From contig JAQFVV010006310.1 in the NCBI GenBank assembly GCA_028023455.1, forward strand, positions 4,094,001 to 4,158,000: 64,000 nt of DNA, read 5' to 3'. Positions 48,223 to 60,540 of this stretch are shown piece after piece; within the stretch, counting starts at the first letter, position 1; each line of letters starts with the position of its first letter. This DNA is from Epiperipatus broadwayi. Taxonomy: Eukaryota > Onychophora > Udeonychophora > Euonychophora > Peripatidae. The translations under genes were made by a program, and so were the position numbers. The notes beneath the pieces are model-generated. The model saw only the letters and a program-made list of their open reading frames with translations. It had not been told where the DNA came from and did not search any database.

Positions 48223-51200
48223 GTATATATTTACATGCAGCACACACACACACACATATATATATAATTCTACAAATTTAATTTAATTTTTATAATAAAA
48301 AATAGTTTTACTTTCTAAAGAATAAATTTAAAATAATTTAAAAGATAATTCATTTTAATATAATGTAAATATTACAAAATGTAATTATTAATATTTTACT
48401 TAACCCTGAAAGAATTTATCAATTTATTCAAAATTTCCATATATGAATCCTCCATATATTTTTATTTTATAAAAATATATATTTTTATTTTATAAAAAAA
48501 TATATATTTTGAGAAATAATTTTTACAAAAAAATTCAGAAAAAAAAACCCCACAATTATATTACCTTCATTTTAAAAATGCAATTTTAAAGAAAAATGAA
48601 CTATCTAGAAGATGCCATAACATGTGCATGCATAATGCATATCATTTGTTTTTTGTTATGGTTAACTGAAAAAATATTCATTTAATTTAAATTTTTGAAC
48701 TTGCACTTAATACTATTGGATGTATGATATGAAGCAAAGAAATATTTTTTTAATAGTAAATCTATTATTAAGGCAATACCTTACTGCTTAAATATTTTAA
48801 TAAATAATTGAATAAATGAAGTCACAGAAATAATAATTGAATATAGTAACCAGTATACTGGAAAAAAAAAGTAAAGTCAATGATTTGGACAACAGTTCAG
48901 ATACTCAATACTGTGTCTTAACAAAAAATTAAGAGTAATGTGAATAATGAAAAAATGTATAAAGAAAAAGACAACATACCTATAGTTTCTATGCTAAAAA
49001 TAAGAGAATATTGTTAAATAATTACAAGGCATAATTGACTGATAGCAAAAAAATTAATGAAATTAAGAATAGTATGAATAAGGAATGTTTTGTATGGAGA
49101 TATTAATAGAAATTTAATGAGAAAAAAAATTGTATAAAGATATAAGGTATGTGGAATAATACAATTTATAAATCATAATTGACTCTCTAAAGATAGCAAA
49201 AAAAGTAGGATTAATAAAAAATTAGTGAAATTAAGAATATTATGAAAAATGAATATATTATAAGAATAATATGGAATTTCTTTTGTTAAAAAAAAAATGG
49301 AGAGCATTAAAAGTTTGTATGAAAATGTGTGAAATAGCATTTCACTGAAATTATATAATGGATTATTTCCATCCTCTAGTTTAATTATTAAACATTTGTA
49401 GAAAAATTTGGTACTTTTTATTTTTCCAAATACTTTCAACTATCAGTAAAAACACAGAGATTAGTATATAAACAATATTTTGAGTAGTATTAGTCTACCT
49501 TCTTCAGATATTGCTGAACTGATTGGTAATAGTACTAGAATGATAATCAAACTGGTGATGTTTAGATTCATGAATAATGAATGTAAGGTGATTTCTGTCA
49601 AATACGGTCACTACAATTTTTCCTTCTTTGCGAATATTAATGGTTTCTGAACATTATGGATTATTATACTAGATTAACTTGCAGAATTATTTGCTATTAT
49701 ATATTAATTTTTGTATTATTTATAAAAATTGAATATATTTGGAAAAGTATAAATAAATTTTGAATTTTTTTAAAAAACATTTAAATATTAAAGTAGATAA
49801 TGAAATAGTTCAACATAGAATTCCAAGCAGTGTAATAAAACTTAGTATTTTGTAAAATAAAAAAAATTAACTGGAGCATCTCAGAAAATGTTTTATAGAT
49901 GAAACACTTGGGCATTTAATAAAGATATTTTAAAGTTCTTTAAAAAACATTATAGGATTAGGAAATGCAGAGCAAACAAACATTTAAAAGAAAAATACAA
50001 GAACACATGATTAAATGAGACAGATTTTGTAGTATGCTGGTCAGTGGCTTGCATACAATGCAGGATGACATAGAATTAAAGGCTAAGTCAAGTGAATCCT
50101 GATATTTCAGAGTTTTTCTTCTATAGTAAATCTAGTTAATTATCCATCAGTGGACAGTAATGAAGTATCTAGAGAGCAAAGGTGAAATTTAATCGGGAAA
50201 AGTGTCAATGTGCTGAATGTAAAAGTAAAAAATACAAATGTAATGTATTGTGACATTTATTTTTGGTGAAGGAAGGAGAAATGATATCCTTATGAGTGCT
50301 TAGTCCATGATTACGGTTAATCTTTACAGACATAAAAAATGATATAAGGCAATTAAAATCTATAAGTTTAAGTTGAAATCCAACATGTGAAAAGAGTCAT
50401 AAGAAATGCTTCTCATAAGATGTATATAAATCATAATTCACACAGAGTTTGAATTAAAAAATGTAAGGACTGAATGATTTTAATAATTTTGATAAGCATG
50501 TAAATATATTATGGCTATGAAATATATAGAACTGAAAAAAATATGCACCATCATGACTTAGTTGTACCATGAATAAGTCTACAATGTTTAGATGAGACTT
50601 GGACCCATGTTTAAAAAATGATTATCATGAATATTAAGGGTTGGTCTTTTATTCAAAACAACACACATACATGTTATAAAAAGAGACTTGCATTGACTGT
50701 ATAAATTTTAGATAACAAAGATAGCACAATTATGTAAAAGTGAGAAAAACGATACAATGAGAATGTTTTTCTCATCAATGTTTATTATTTTTTAAGAAAT
50801 ATTATAATTCCATATCATATGCAGATGAAATACAAAGCAAATCTAAATTGAAAAAAAAATCACAACATTAGAATACAATAAGATGAATTATGAGCCAAAT
50901 AAAGCAAACATTAAGATAATGATGACAAGAGGATTTAACAAGTAGCTGGATTGAAGGTGAACAACAATTTCTGGTTTAATTTCTATGATGCTATAATAGT
51001 TATGTGGACAGTGCTTGCAATGGCCAGGTAACTTGCAGAGTTTACCAAACTCTATAAAGAAATGCCGTAAATAAGCTTAAAGAAGATAGTTTTAATAGTT
51101 ACTTTACAGTAACATTGAAAGTATGGAAATCTATTACATCATTTAACCTTGACAATTGAATCACGGGGAATCTTTTAAGAACAGAGATATTACTAATAAT

Positions 51201-52559
51201 AGTGACATAAAATGTTAAGCATTATGACGGAAATATTCTAAGTGAGGAAAAAAAAACAGTAATAAAATGTGGTAGTGGTTTGCTACAATATGGAAAAGTT
51301 AAGATGAGGTATGCAGTGATAAAATTTATAAAATGTATTTAAATAAATCAAGAATTACAATAATTCATCAATTATTCAACAAGCCTAATAGCTTGGTTCT
51401 AGCTATCAAAGTCAAACTCCTTAGAATAATTGGAGAATGAATTACAATTTAGAATTTTTTCCTGATTACTTCCAAGACTGAAATATAACAGAGTTCTGGA
51501 AAGTTGTTATAATAGTACTAGATGCTTTAGAATAAAGGTTATTCAATGACAATAACATCAACAAAAAAATTCAGAAAGAAAAAAAAAAAGAATATGTGAT
51601 GAAATGGAAGATGGGAGCAGGAAATTTAACAAAAAAGTATTATAAGAAAATATGACCTTTATACATGTATATTTTTGGGCAAACAAAATAAGAGCAAACC
51701 ACATTCTGGGGTATGGGAATTTTTAATTACTTTTTAGCTTTAATTGACTTTTTAGCTAAATAAAAATAAACCCCAGATATTCATTTACCATTCAATTTTG
51801 GGCAAATAACTGGCTACCCAAAGAAAGGAAAAGTCCTAAGCCTATTTGAAACTTGGAAAAATTTTCCTAATTTTATCTAGCCCAGATTCAAATTCAGATC
51901 ATGGACATGACAAATGCATGCATCATATTTATACCTTGAAATGTTTCATTTGGGTAAGTATTTGGAATTTTATTTAGACTTAGAGATGCCTGTCATGAAA
52001 TACAATGCGAGCTCCTATATACCTTAGTTGAAAATAAATTTTAAAACATGAAAATTAATTCATGTTTTATAATTCTAATAGTACATAAATAAGAAAATGA
52101 TATTCACATTCTGAGAGAAATTAACAAAAGAGTTTTCCCATTCCACTTTTACAGATTAAATAAATTTTCAGAAATGCTTGGAAACTGCAGCAATTGAACC
52201 TCCAAACTTGAACATTCATCAAGACTCCATTTTTAAATACCGTTTGCAAATATTTTTAAAAAAAATACAAGTAGCATACCATTAATCTAAATACTCAATA
52301 TTCAAAATTTTCTGTTATTCAAACAAAATTCCAAACATGATGTTTAATTTTTTACAATAAATAAATTCCACTGTATTGCATTTTAAAGTTCTATACTGCT
52401 ATTAATCTCATAAATTTAGGCAGTATACAGAAATTAGTTTAACTATCTATAGTTTTGCTTATATATAAATAAAGTTTGCTTACATTTTTAATATCAATAG
52501 CAGCATTACATGTTCTCTCATACATTAACTCATATGGTTCTAAAAGCAGCTATTTATAA
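48223..52559. other. AT-rich spacer without identified features
   Basis: CA and TA dinucleotide tracts at 48,240-48,270 and AT-rich sequence. The ORF at 49,173-49,439 (minus) is unsupported. A weakly LINE-like look at 51,340-51,560 cannot be substantiated. Confidence 0.45.
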
Positions 52560-52700
52560 TAAAGTCATTAATGGAAATCAGGTGGTATAGTGTTACAAAA
52601 TTATCATCTTCAGAATGAATGGTTTCTAGCTATTACCTTCATCAGTGAAGAGTAGGATTCAAAACTGGAGTTAAAGCATGTATGCCATTGAGCAGTTACT
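52560..52700 (-). repeat. Family F fragment with hammerhead-like motif
   Basis: On the minus strand CTGATGA (52,639-52,645), a short AAGGTAATAGCTA segment and GAAAC (52,622-52,626) occur in the order seen in other family F copies. The flanks diverge. Confidence 0.5.
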
Positions 52701-53539
52701 TTTACTCCTCTATATTATTCAAACTAATAACTTAAAATTAAAAAAAATTAAGATTTCAAATCCAGGATACTCACTTGGATAGTTATATTCATCTAACTTT
52801 ATATCAGTTTTTGTATATTTTAATGATTTTGTAGGCTCATTCTTCCCTTTGGCTAGGATGAACAACAAGAACTTGTGTTATTTTCCAGAATAGGGGAAAT
52901 CACTGCTTTTGGTAGCAGAGAATATGTGTTTGACATATCGAGTAATGTTGCTGTTTTCTAGACTATATAAAAACTGGCTTGGGGTAAGATCTATGTCACT
53001 ATGAAAGTGAGCAAGTCTAGATTTAAAATCTTAGGGTTTTTTAATTTCATTTTCCAAGTTATTAGCCTGAATAGTATAAAGGAGTAAAAAGTTAGGCTAG
53101 ATGTATAAATGCATTGTTTCCAACTTTGAATCCTAATTTCCAATGATACAAAGTAAAAGCCAGAAATTGGTCAATTTGGAGATGTTTTTTTAATATCATC
53201 TGATATCTAATAATTACTCAAGTTTATTATTCATTTTACATATTTTGGTTTTATAATGAGAGCATGAAACATTTATTCTTGAAATCTGAAAATTTCACAA
53301 ATCTGAAAAAGGCTAGATAGTATATACTTAACATTAATGGTGATTTAACTGTATTTAACTGAATTTATTTGTATATATACAATAATAATTTTAAACATCA
53401 AAAAATGCTTTCAAAAACTCTCTTTTAGAGTTAAATTAAGTTTTACAATGTTAAAAATGAACTCTTAACATGTAAGTGACATTTGTATTTTAATAACTGA
53501 ACATGTTTGTCAAAATGTCATTGATGTCACAAGATTATG

Positions 53540-54149
53540 ATTTTTGAATCTGAACAGTGAAAAATGAGGCAGCAGCTTCTACCTCTGAGAGAGATTCCAA
53601 AAGAAGAATGTCAAAAAATCAATTTGTCATCAGAGTGAAAGCTTGTTATAAGAATATAACATAATTATAATGTAGAAATATATCTATTCTATTTCTTATG
53701 ATGGGAAAATCATTTTTATGGGGATTTTTTCAAATAAAAAATGTTATGGATTTCTCAATTATGTGAAAATAACTTGTTTAATATGATGAGTCAAATAGTT
53801 ATATTATTACATACAATATAACTTTAATATTGAGATCTGTGCCATCTGATCTTCAGGATGCTTTTATAGTTCTGAATTTTAAAATTAAAATGATTACAGT
53901 AATTTACCATGGAACATCATTACTACCATGATTTCAAAGATCCTTTAAGTTTCTATTAAACAAGTTGCTTCCAGTCATAGATGAATGATTATTAGAACCT
54001 CAATGAGGTTTTATAGAATCAAGGCATAATATAGACATGGTTTTTAGTATCAGAAAAATGCAAAAAAAGATTTGGGGGACAAAAGAATAACATACGTTGC
54101 TTTTATTAATATGCTCAATTAACTGAAAAATTCTTTGGTGCTTGTCTTA
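53540..54149 (+). pseudogene. Decayed LINE reverse transcriptase, truncated by a DNA element
   Basis: Plus-strand reading gives DLQDAFIVLNF (about 53,849), YHGTSLLP, LLNKLLPVIDE (about 53,960) and NIDMVFSIRKMQKK (about 54,028-54,070), in the order of the RT blocks N-Y-R-G-I-S-L-L, L-L-N-R-L-L-P, C-G-F-R and D-M-V-F-x-x-R of a widespread LINE RT type. TGA and other stops replace several conserved Cys/Arg codons. The match ends close to 54,149, where a TIR element begins. I cannot assign the clade. Confidence 0.65.
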
Positions 54150-54651
54150 TAGATAAAGATGCTGTTCGATGGCGCCATTTTCATGCTAAAACTATAAAAT
54201 ATGACCATTCCCGGGCCGTTGATTTTAATCATTTTGATGTGTTTTTTGTAATGCAAAAATAAAAACAAAACAAAATCGTCTTTTTTAAATATTATTTTTT
54301 ATTAACATATACAAATTACATGATAATAATAAATGTAAAATAAAATAAACAAATTACAATTTAATTAGTGCTTTTTATTTTGCTTTATTAGAAAAATCAC
54401 TTTTCTATCGGATATTTTTTTACTCGGGTTATGGCTTTTTTTGTTGTTGTTGTTTAAAAACTCATAATCGGAATAAAAACTAAAATTTCTTAGTCTTCCT
54501 TTTACATTTTATTTCTATAGAGAAACAGATATTATTGTGTTACTGCTATTTTTTACTTGTTTAGTCTTTGTTTTACTTTTTTTTTTTTTTTACAGACAAA
54601 CAGATATTACCGCTATTTTTTACTTCAAATAGAATGACAACAAAAAGTAAA

Positions 54652-54690
54652 AGTTTTTAGGGTTAGGTTTAGTTTTTAGGGTTAGTGTTC
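54652..54690 (+). repeat. Short telomere-like TTAGGG cluster
   Basis: TTTTTAGGGTTAGG and TTTTTAGGGTTAGTG are separated by a few bases. Only two to three imperfect units are present, inside the TIR element. Confidence 0.5.
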
Positions 54691-55279
54691 TGTTGTTTGT
54701 AATGCTAAAATAAAAAAATATCAAAATCGTATTTTTGTAAATATTTTTTTTTAGTAACATCTACAAAATAAATGACAACAATAAACATAAACTATATTCA
54801 ACAAAATATAACCGTAGTTGGAGAAAAGAAAGTAAAACTTTTTTAAACAACAACAAACACACACACATATATAAAATGTCTTCTTTACTTATATGCATTT
54901 TATGAAATTTACAAAAAACCGTGCAGAATTGTACTTTTCTTACTGGATATTTTTGTGTTACTGCTCTATTTTACTTCAAAAATGTACACATGGTAGAATC
55001 TTGTTTGTCTCGTGGAATGTTATGAACAGTACGTTACTTGACGCGTTACCTAATTCCAACTCACTTTACACATATATATTGTCAACATTTTCCCACTTAA
55101 ATCTTCAATACAGTATGGTGTAAAAAGTCTGATAATTATTGCTTTAGAAAATCTGAACATTTCAATACTTTAAAAATAAAAAAAATCCAATGAAAACAAC
55201 ATTTCCATCCAATTCAAATACACACACCCTCTCACCAAACCATAACAATTTTATAAACTGTGCAAATTCGGAAAATTTA

Positions 55280-55324
55280 TTTGCTGCGATGCGACATACA
55301 TGCTGTACTGCGATGCGACATAGT
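55280..55324 (+). repeat. Short direct repeat in the TIR element
   Basis: CTGCGATGCGACATA appears twice, about 26 bp apart, inside the CpG-rich right part of the TIR element. Confidence 0.7.
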
Positions 55325-55599
55325 GACCTGCAATCTGTAGCACAACAAAAAAGTTGTATTATAGAAAATGCGGGTTTGAACATGTTGGCCACGGAAACAG
55401 CATTTTTATGTGTTTTAGCAGGAAAACAGTGCCATCAAGCAGCGTCTTTAGCTATAAGATGAGAAACAATTCTTTAATATTGTTTAAAATTAAATGGTTT
55501 TAACCAGAATATATTTGCACTATATAACCTCTACATGATGAAATGAGAGCAAATACTATTACATGAAAAAATCTGAAGCATTGAAATGCAAATTAGTGT

Positions 55600-56560
55600 T
55601 GTGATGTGGTTACTCCCCTACAGCCATATGTCCAGAAAAACCTATTAGCTACCTTAACTTTCCTTTCCATTCCTATTCTAAGTTTTTCCTATATTCTTCT
55701 CTATATGCTCTATCTCATTTCCACATCATCATTTTTGTCCATTCAATGGTCTTTATATCTAAATCCCCTTATTTTTTTCCAAGCTCAATATAAAGATCAA
55801 AAACCTATTTTCTGTATAAACATTTAGTTTATATTTATTCTCTCACAACTCCATTATTTGTATCATTTCTGCTTGTAGACATTTAAATTCAATTAGCAGA
55901 TGTCTAATATTTCCATGCCTTCCTTACATAACTTGCAGATTAAATTACCCACATTTCTCCATTTATGTGTAAATTCCCTTGTTGCTAATGATCCTATTTG
56001 AGCCTTAAATAGTAAACTACTCTCTATGCTATTATTGTAAATTAACTCACATCCAATACTGTTTACTTCTATGTATATTTAGACATTTTTATTCTTCATA
56101 CTAGTTCTCCATTTCCCTATTTTTTATTTATACATCTATTCTCTATCCCATTCTTTGCTATCATAGCATGTAACAATCCTCTTAACACAATCATCCCACT
56201 TTTTGTGCAAGTTTACTGACATAAAGTCTTTATCCAAATTTTCTGCATACCATACTACCTTTCTCACCTATCTTGTTGCCTGTCTTTTACCCATAACTCA
56301 ATTAAATACTATTTTGGATATTCTTTATTATCCATAAACTGCAATCTACCGAATATTTTCATTTTACTTTTTGCACCTCTCATATAAAAACGTGACCATC
56401 CCATTTCTCCTTGAATTGCCTCATTTGCCATCCACATATCTGCATCTAATGCATCCCATCCTACTTCTCTTTGTACTTTTTCTAAGGAATCTAACACCCC
56501 TTTACTAACACTTTTTTTCCTGCATATTTCTCCTTTTCATCTGATCCTAGAATTAGTCTA
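55600..56560 (-). pseudogene. LINE C-terminal region, minus strand, truncated
   Basis: The minus strand carries a 62-codon frame (56,309-56,497) with VQREVGWDALDADMW, ANEAIQGEMGW and AKSKMKIFGRLQFMD, which is the post-RT region of a non-LTR element. About 300 bp on, SSLLFKAQIGSLATREFTHK (about 55,957-56,016) and CKLCKEG (about 55,925) match the next block with a zinc-binding Cys pair. Frameshifts lie between. It differs from the RTE family at 41-44 kb and 56.7 kb. The RT itself is missing; the clade is undetermined. Confidence 0.65.
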
Positions 56561-56679
56561 AATAAATAGTGTTACCTTTTTCTGGTTCTATTACTGCTAG
56601 AGCTATTCTATTATTGCATTAATCACTAACAACTCTCATCCTGACATAAGATTTTCCTTTATGATTTTTTTTAAAAATT

Positions 56680-57281
56680 GAATTGATTATGATGAATTAG
56701 AAAAAGTTAACAGTTACAAATACCTTGGTCAGATTATTAATACAGATGGAAACATAATGGAGGAAATTAATCATAGAATTAAATTTGGTTGGAGTGTTTT
56801 TGGTAGAAATAACTTGATACTAAAAGGAAATATGCCTATGTATTTGAAACGGAAAATTTTTAACAAATGTGTTTTACCAGTTCTTACTTATGGATCTGAG
56901 ACTTGGATACTTAATAGAAGAGCAATACAGTGACTTCAGATCACTCAAAGAAGTATGGAGAGATGTATGTTGGGAGTAACAAGAAGAGATCGAAAACGCA
57001 ATGTATGGGTAAGAGAACAAACAGGTGTTACTGACCTCATCGAAAAAATTAAAAATTGAAGTGGAGTTGGGCTGGACATATCACTAGAAGAGATGATAAT
57101 AGACAATTGAAATTTTAAACTGGATTCCAAGAGATTGTAAAAGAGCCAGAAAGAGACCACATGTGAGATGGATGGATGAAATAAGAAAGTGTGCAGGGGT
57201 GATGTGGAGAAGCTAAAGATCAGAGAAGATGGATTAAACTTGGAGAGACCTTCATCCTACAGTGGATTGATGATGATGATA
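56680..57281 (+). mobile_element. 5'-truncated RTE-type LINE, 3' end with ATG tail
   Basis: The plus strand reads NSYKYLGQIINTDGNIMEEI, LTYGSETWILNRRAIQ and RRDRKRNVWVREQTGVTDL, with stops, then KLGETFILQWIDDDD, ending in GATGATGATGAT. The order and the ATG-repeat end are typical of RTE LINEs. The first block matches the minus-strand element at 40,990-44,300 closely (YKYxGxIINTDGxIMxEINH), so both are one family. The copy begins around 56,680 by 5' truncation. Confidence 0.8.
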
Positions 57282-57834
57282 GATTGTATTGTTGACAATT
57301 TCTCAGCCTCATTAATTGATCGCATATTTCTCTCTTCATCACTTCCAGCAGTCTACATAAGTAAAGTTCATTCTTTTTTTTTCTCTGATATTATACGATC
57401 AATCTTAGATTATGATTACAACAAATTCTAATAACCATTACTAAAATGAGAGTTTATAAAGGATTCGTAGTGACTTGAAATTATACTTAAATATCTCTAG
57501 AATTCTCATTACATGTATTATAACATTTTTCGGTAGATTTCAACAATTATTAACTTATGGGATTGTGATCAAACAGAAAACAGTGGCAAACTTAAAAGAA
57601 TTAATAATTATTATACTTGAATTTATTTACTGGTTATAATCTCTACAGATTTTTTAATAGAATGTTTGCGAGTAACTAGGTGGTTTAAAGAATCTATAAA
57701 TGAATGTCTAAATAGACAAACTTTAATCTATATGACCCAACAGAGATACTTGAATATTTACCAATTTCACAATATCAACTAATAAATTATTATTTATTTT
57801 GATTAACCATTAGAGTGCTGTAAAGATTACTTTT
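57282..57834. other. AT-rich spacer
   Basis: No feature supported between the LINE tail and the tandem duplication. Confidence 0.5.
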
Positions 57835-58140
57835 TTTTTAAAAATTATTTTTAGGAAAATAATCTTTAAAAAAAAAGATCGATTCTAAAAAAGTAATTAA
57901 TTTAATAATACATCGATTTATCAGGTGAAATTAGAATATTAAGTTGTGGAAGCAGATTTAAATAGTTGTGGTCATATTTTGATTTTAAAAAAAAATCATT
58001 TTTAGAGAAAATAATTTTAAAAAAAATATCGATTTTTAAAACAAATAAATGTAAAATACATGGATTTATGACATGATGAAATTGCATATATCAATATTAA
58101 TAACCAAAGCAGATTTAAATAGATGTGGCTTGTATATTAT
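57835..58140 (+). repeat. Tandem duplication, about 150-bp unit
   Basis: AAATTATTTTTAGGAAAATA...TATCGATT-like and GAAGCAGATTTAAATAGTTGTGG in the first unit return as AAATCATTTTTAGAGAAAAT and AAAGCAGATTTAAATAGATG in the second. The units are clearly diverged. Confidence 0.6.
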
Positions 58141-58669
58141 TCACACCTTTATATTATAGGCTATCTATTCTCCATGTGTAGTGGGCTAGAATCTTAGTAG
58201 TTGCTGGTAGCAGACAACGTAAGATAAATGGGCTTACGCATGGCAACCAGAGTCACCAAGTGGGCAGCTTTGGTGCCAGCTAGCTGGTGGAATGTTCCTG
58301 TGCTTATGCATGGTGAACAGCGCCACCTAGTGTCTGTAACAAGCATTGCTGCTTTTGGGTCCCTACTGTGGATATTTCTGCATGTTTAAGCAGAAATGAC
58401 ATCTCTAGCAGTGGCAGTACACTATCTCCACCAGTACCATATTTTATAATATATAAGAAGATGGCAAACTTGAAATTGCATTTAACTTTGCTGAGATTCA
58501 TGAAATGCTCTTGAAAGTAAAAGCTTTCAAAGAATATTTAATGTTGCACTGATTCATATTTTTTATGTACACATTATCTGGGGGGTGAATGTTCTTTTAG
58601 TGGTATTGTGCCAAATCTATGCTACAATATTATTCTGCGAGCCGAATTGGTCTGGTTACAATGGGCTTC
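58141..58669. other. Unassigned GC-richer segment
   Basis: 58,190-58,400 includes TACGCATGGCAACCAGAGTC and TTATGCATGGTGAACAGCGC, which look like diverged direct repeats. A 65-codon minus-strand ORF at 58,304-58,501 has no recognised motif. Confidence 0.4.
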
Positions 58670-58688
58670 AAAATTATATATATATATT

Positions 58689-58751
58689 TTCCATATGTCA
58701 AAGCATCGGCCTGGAAGCGAACCCGCTAACCTCTCGGGTACCACGCTTGAC
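58689..58751 (-). mobile_element. Mini-SINE family B copy, internally deleted, with 19-bp target-site duplication
   Basis: The minus strand reads TGTCAAGCGTGGTACCCGAG, AGGTTAGCGGGTTCGCTTCC and GATGCTTTGACATATGG. The A-box and B-box are present but the anticodon and variable arms are missing. The flanks carry AAAATTATATATATATATT at 58,670-58,688 and 58,752-58,770. Outside these, TGGGCTTCA and TGAAGCCCA form an inverted pair, so the insertion sits within a palindrome. Confidence 0.75.
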
Positions 58752-58770
58752 AAAATTATATATATATATT

Positions 58771-60330
58771 GAAGCCCATGATAACGGGATATTATGTTAT
58801 TGGTCATTAAATATTTTTAAATACTTAGAATCATATATGAAAAGTATGTTTTGTTAAATTACATTGCAATTAAAAAGCATGTTTAAAATTTCTTTTGGTA
58901 TGGAGAAAAATCATTCCACTGGTGCTTAAAATTTGTATATTGTTTACAAAATTGCCGATTAATGTATAATAATTCAGAATAGACAAAGCGCCTTTCAATA
59001 GTTTAATTTAATTTAAAAAGCTGATTAATGAACTCTAACAAAATAAAATAAGTATTTTTTAAGCATTCATCAAAAATGTTTTTTGTAATATAAAAGTTTT
59101 TCATATATATATTTTCTTTAAAACTATGGATATTTGGAATTTTTCTCTATGAGAAATTTGTTTTAATTACACAATAGACATCTAAAATAAAAAAAACTAT
59201 GACTTTTAACTTCTTTTGAGATCCGATGATATTATCAAGTCTCGTGTATTTGCGAACTTCATTCAAGCATTAACCTGACTATCACTAACTATAAACTTTT
59301 TTTTTCAATTAAATGTGCCAAAACTTAAAATATATTATTATATAATTACGAATAGAACTTTTTCAAACGAATTAAACGATATAATATTCTGACTGAATAT
59401 AAATTTTCTCTAAACAAGTTGCATACAAAAGTATCAAAGGTCAATTGACTGTCAAAAAAAAAATATCCAGGCAAAATTAATTCTCCTTGGGAAAAAATAT
59501 ATATTTCTATCCCACTTAGCTCTTATCTTTATTGAAAATAGCAAAGACTGAATGTACGTTTATTGCACAAAATAACTAGTAAATTAAATCATGGTTTCCA
59601 TTTACATGTGAGATGCATATGCAAAATGTAGGTGATGACACAAACTCGCGCGCTGTAATTAAAATACTGCATATATTTGTACTATTTCAAATATATTTGC
59701 CCTTGATTGCTGACCCCTGTTCTAGGTCATTAACGATCGTATTTTGAATTCAAAGTTTCCAGAAAGCAATTGTCAGACTTTTCACTTATATTGTTATTTG
59801 TAAAATTAAAATCACGATTGTTTATGAAGATAAATTTTGAAATGATATTCCATATGAATACCTATTTACTGTGTGTACGTTAGATATATATCTCTCTAAA
59901 AGAAATTTTATTTAAATAATCAGGTAGAAAGGTATGTAATTTAAATTCTAAATATCAATAGGAGTGATAAAATATTTTATTCTAAAAGTAATGTTAAATA
60001 ATTTAATAGATTAATCTCAAGAAAGATAATGCAAAAGTAAAAGATTTTAATTCAAATTAAGGTTAAGGAATGTATATGCATCCTGTTTTATGTTGTTAAA
60101 AAATTCATTTTTTTAATAAAAAATTATAATCATAAGGTTAATCTATTATGCGATTATAGATACATTCTGTTAACTTTTGTTTTAGAAAAGTTAGTGTTAA
60201 GCCATTATGATTTTACCAATGTAACCGATCTAAAACTATTAATCTTTAAAATTGATAATGACAAACCAATAATTATACACTTTAAGTGAAATTCCAGAAC
60301 AACTCACATTACATTTATTCGAATTCTATA
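58771..60330. other. AT-rich spacer with locally more CpG
   Basis: Between about 59,215 and 60,300 several CpG-containing words appear (GATCCGATGA, TCGCGCGC, AACGATCGT), in contrast to the window at large. No frame or repeat explains it. Confidence 0.4.
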
Positions 60331-60540
60331 CTAAGTGCTAGACAATGGAGAATTTTCTGGAAATTGTGGATCTGAGTATAGATAATAAGCATAAATGAAC
60401 TCGAGATTCATTCTCTTTACTTTTATTAAACGTTTTGTGTGGTTCTTGCCCAAAAGATGACCAACAGACATCAAATGGATAGTTTCTGCATATTCTAATT
60501 TTCTGTTCAAAATGTTAATATAAAGTTTCATCAAAAGCAT
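60331..60540 (-). CDS. Possible coding exon or small ORF, minus strand
   Basis: A 69-codon frame reads EYAETIHLMSVGHLLGKNHT and ends SDPQFPENSPLSST before TAG. An acceptor-like TTAACATTTTGAACAG lies inside its start (about 60,500) and a donor-like AAAA|GTAAAG within it. The composition is coding-like and the peptide is not repetitive. No family is recognised and no repeat copy exists in the window. Confidence 0.3.
   Translation of the reverse strand: MLLMKLYINILNRKLEYAETIHLMSVGHLLGKNHTKRLIKVKRMNLEFIYAYYLYSDPQFPENSPLSST

Larger units (their letters stand above)
54150..55454. mobile_element. 1.3-kb TIR DNA transposon inserted at a decayed LINE
   Basis: The left end TAGATAAAGATGCTGTTCGA and the right end (read inversely) TAGCTAAAGACGCTGCTTGA match over about 45 bp including GATGGC and TGCTAAAAC. 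Both are flanked by TA. The interior holds two diverged direct units of about 450 bp, starting near 54,241 and 54,690 (TGTAATGC, AAAATCGT), and a 90-codon ORF at 55,190-55,462 without transposase motifs. It is more CpG-rich than its surroundings. Confidence 0.75.

Noticed and set aside
49173-49439. 88-codon minus-strand ORF
   Set aside because: Low-complexity composition rich in Phe, Leu and Lys, without splice context, motif or repeat partner.
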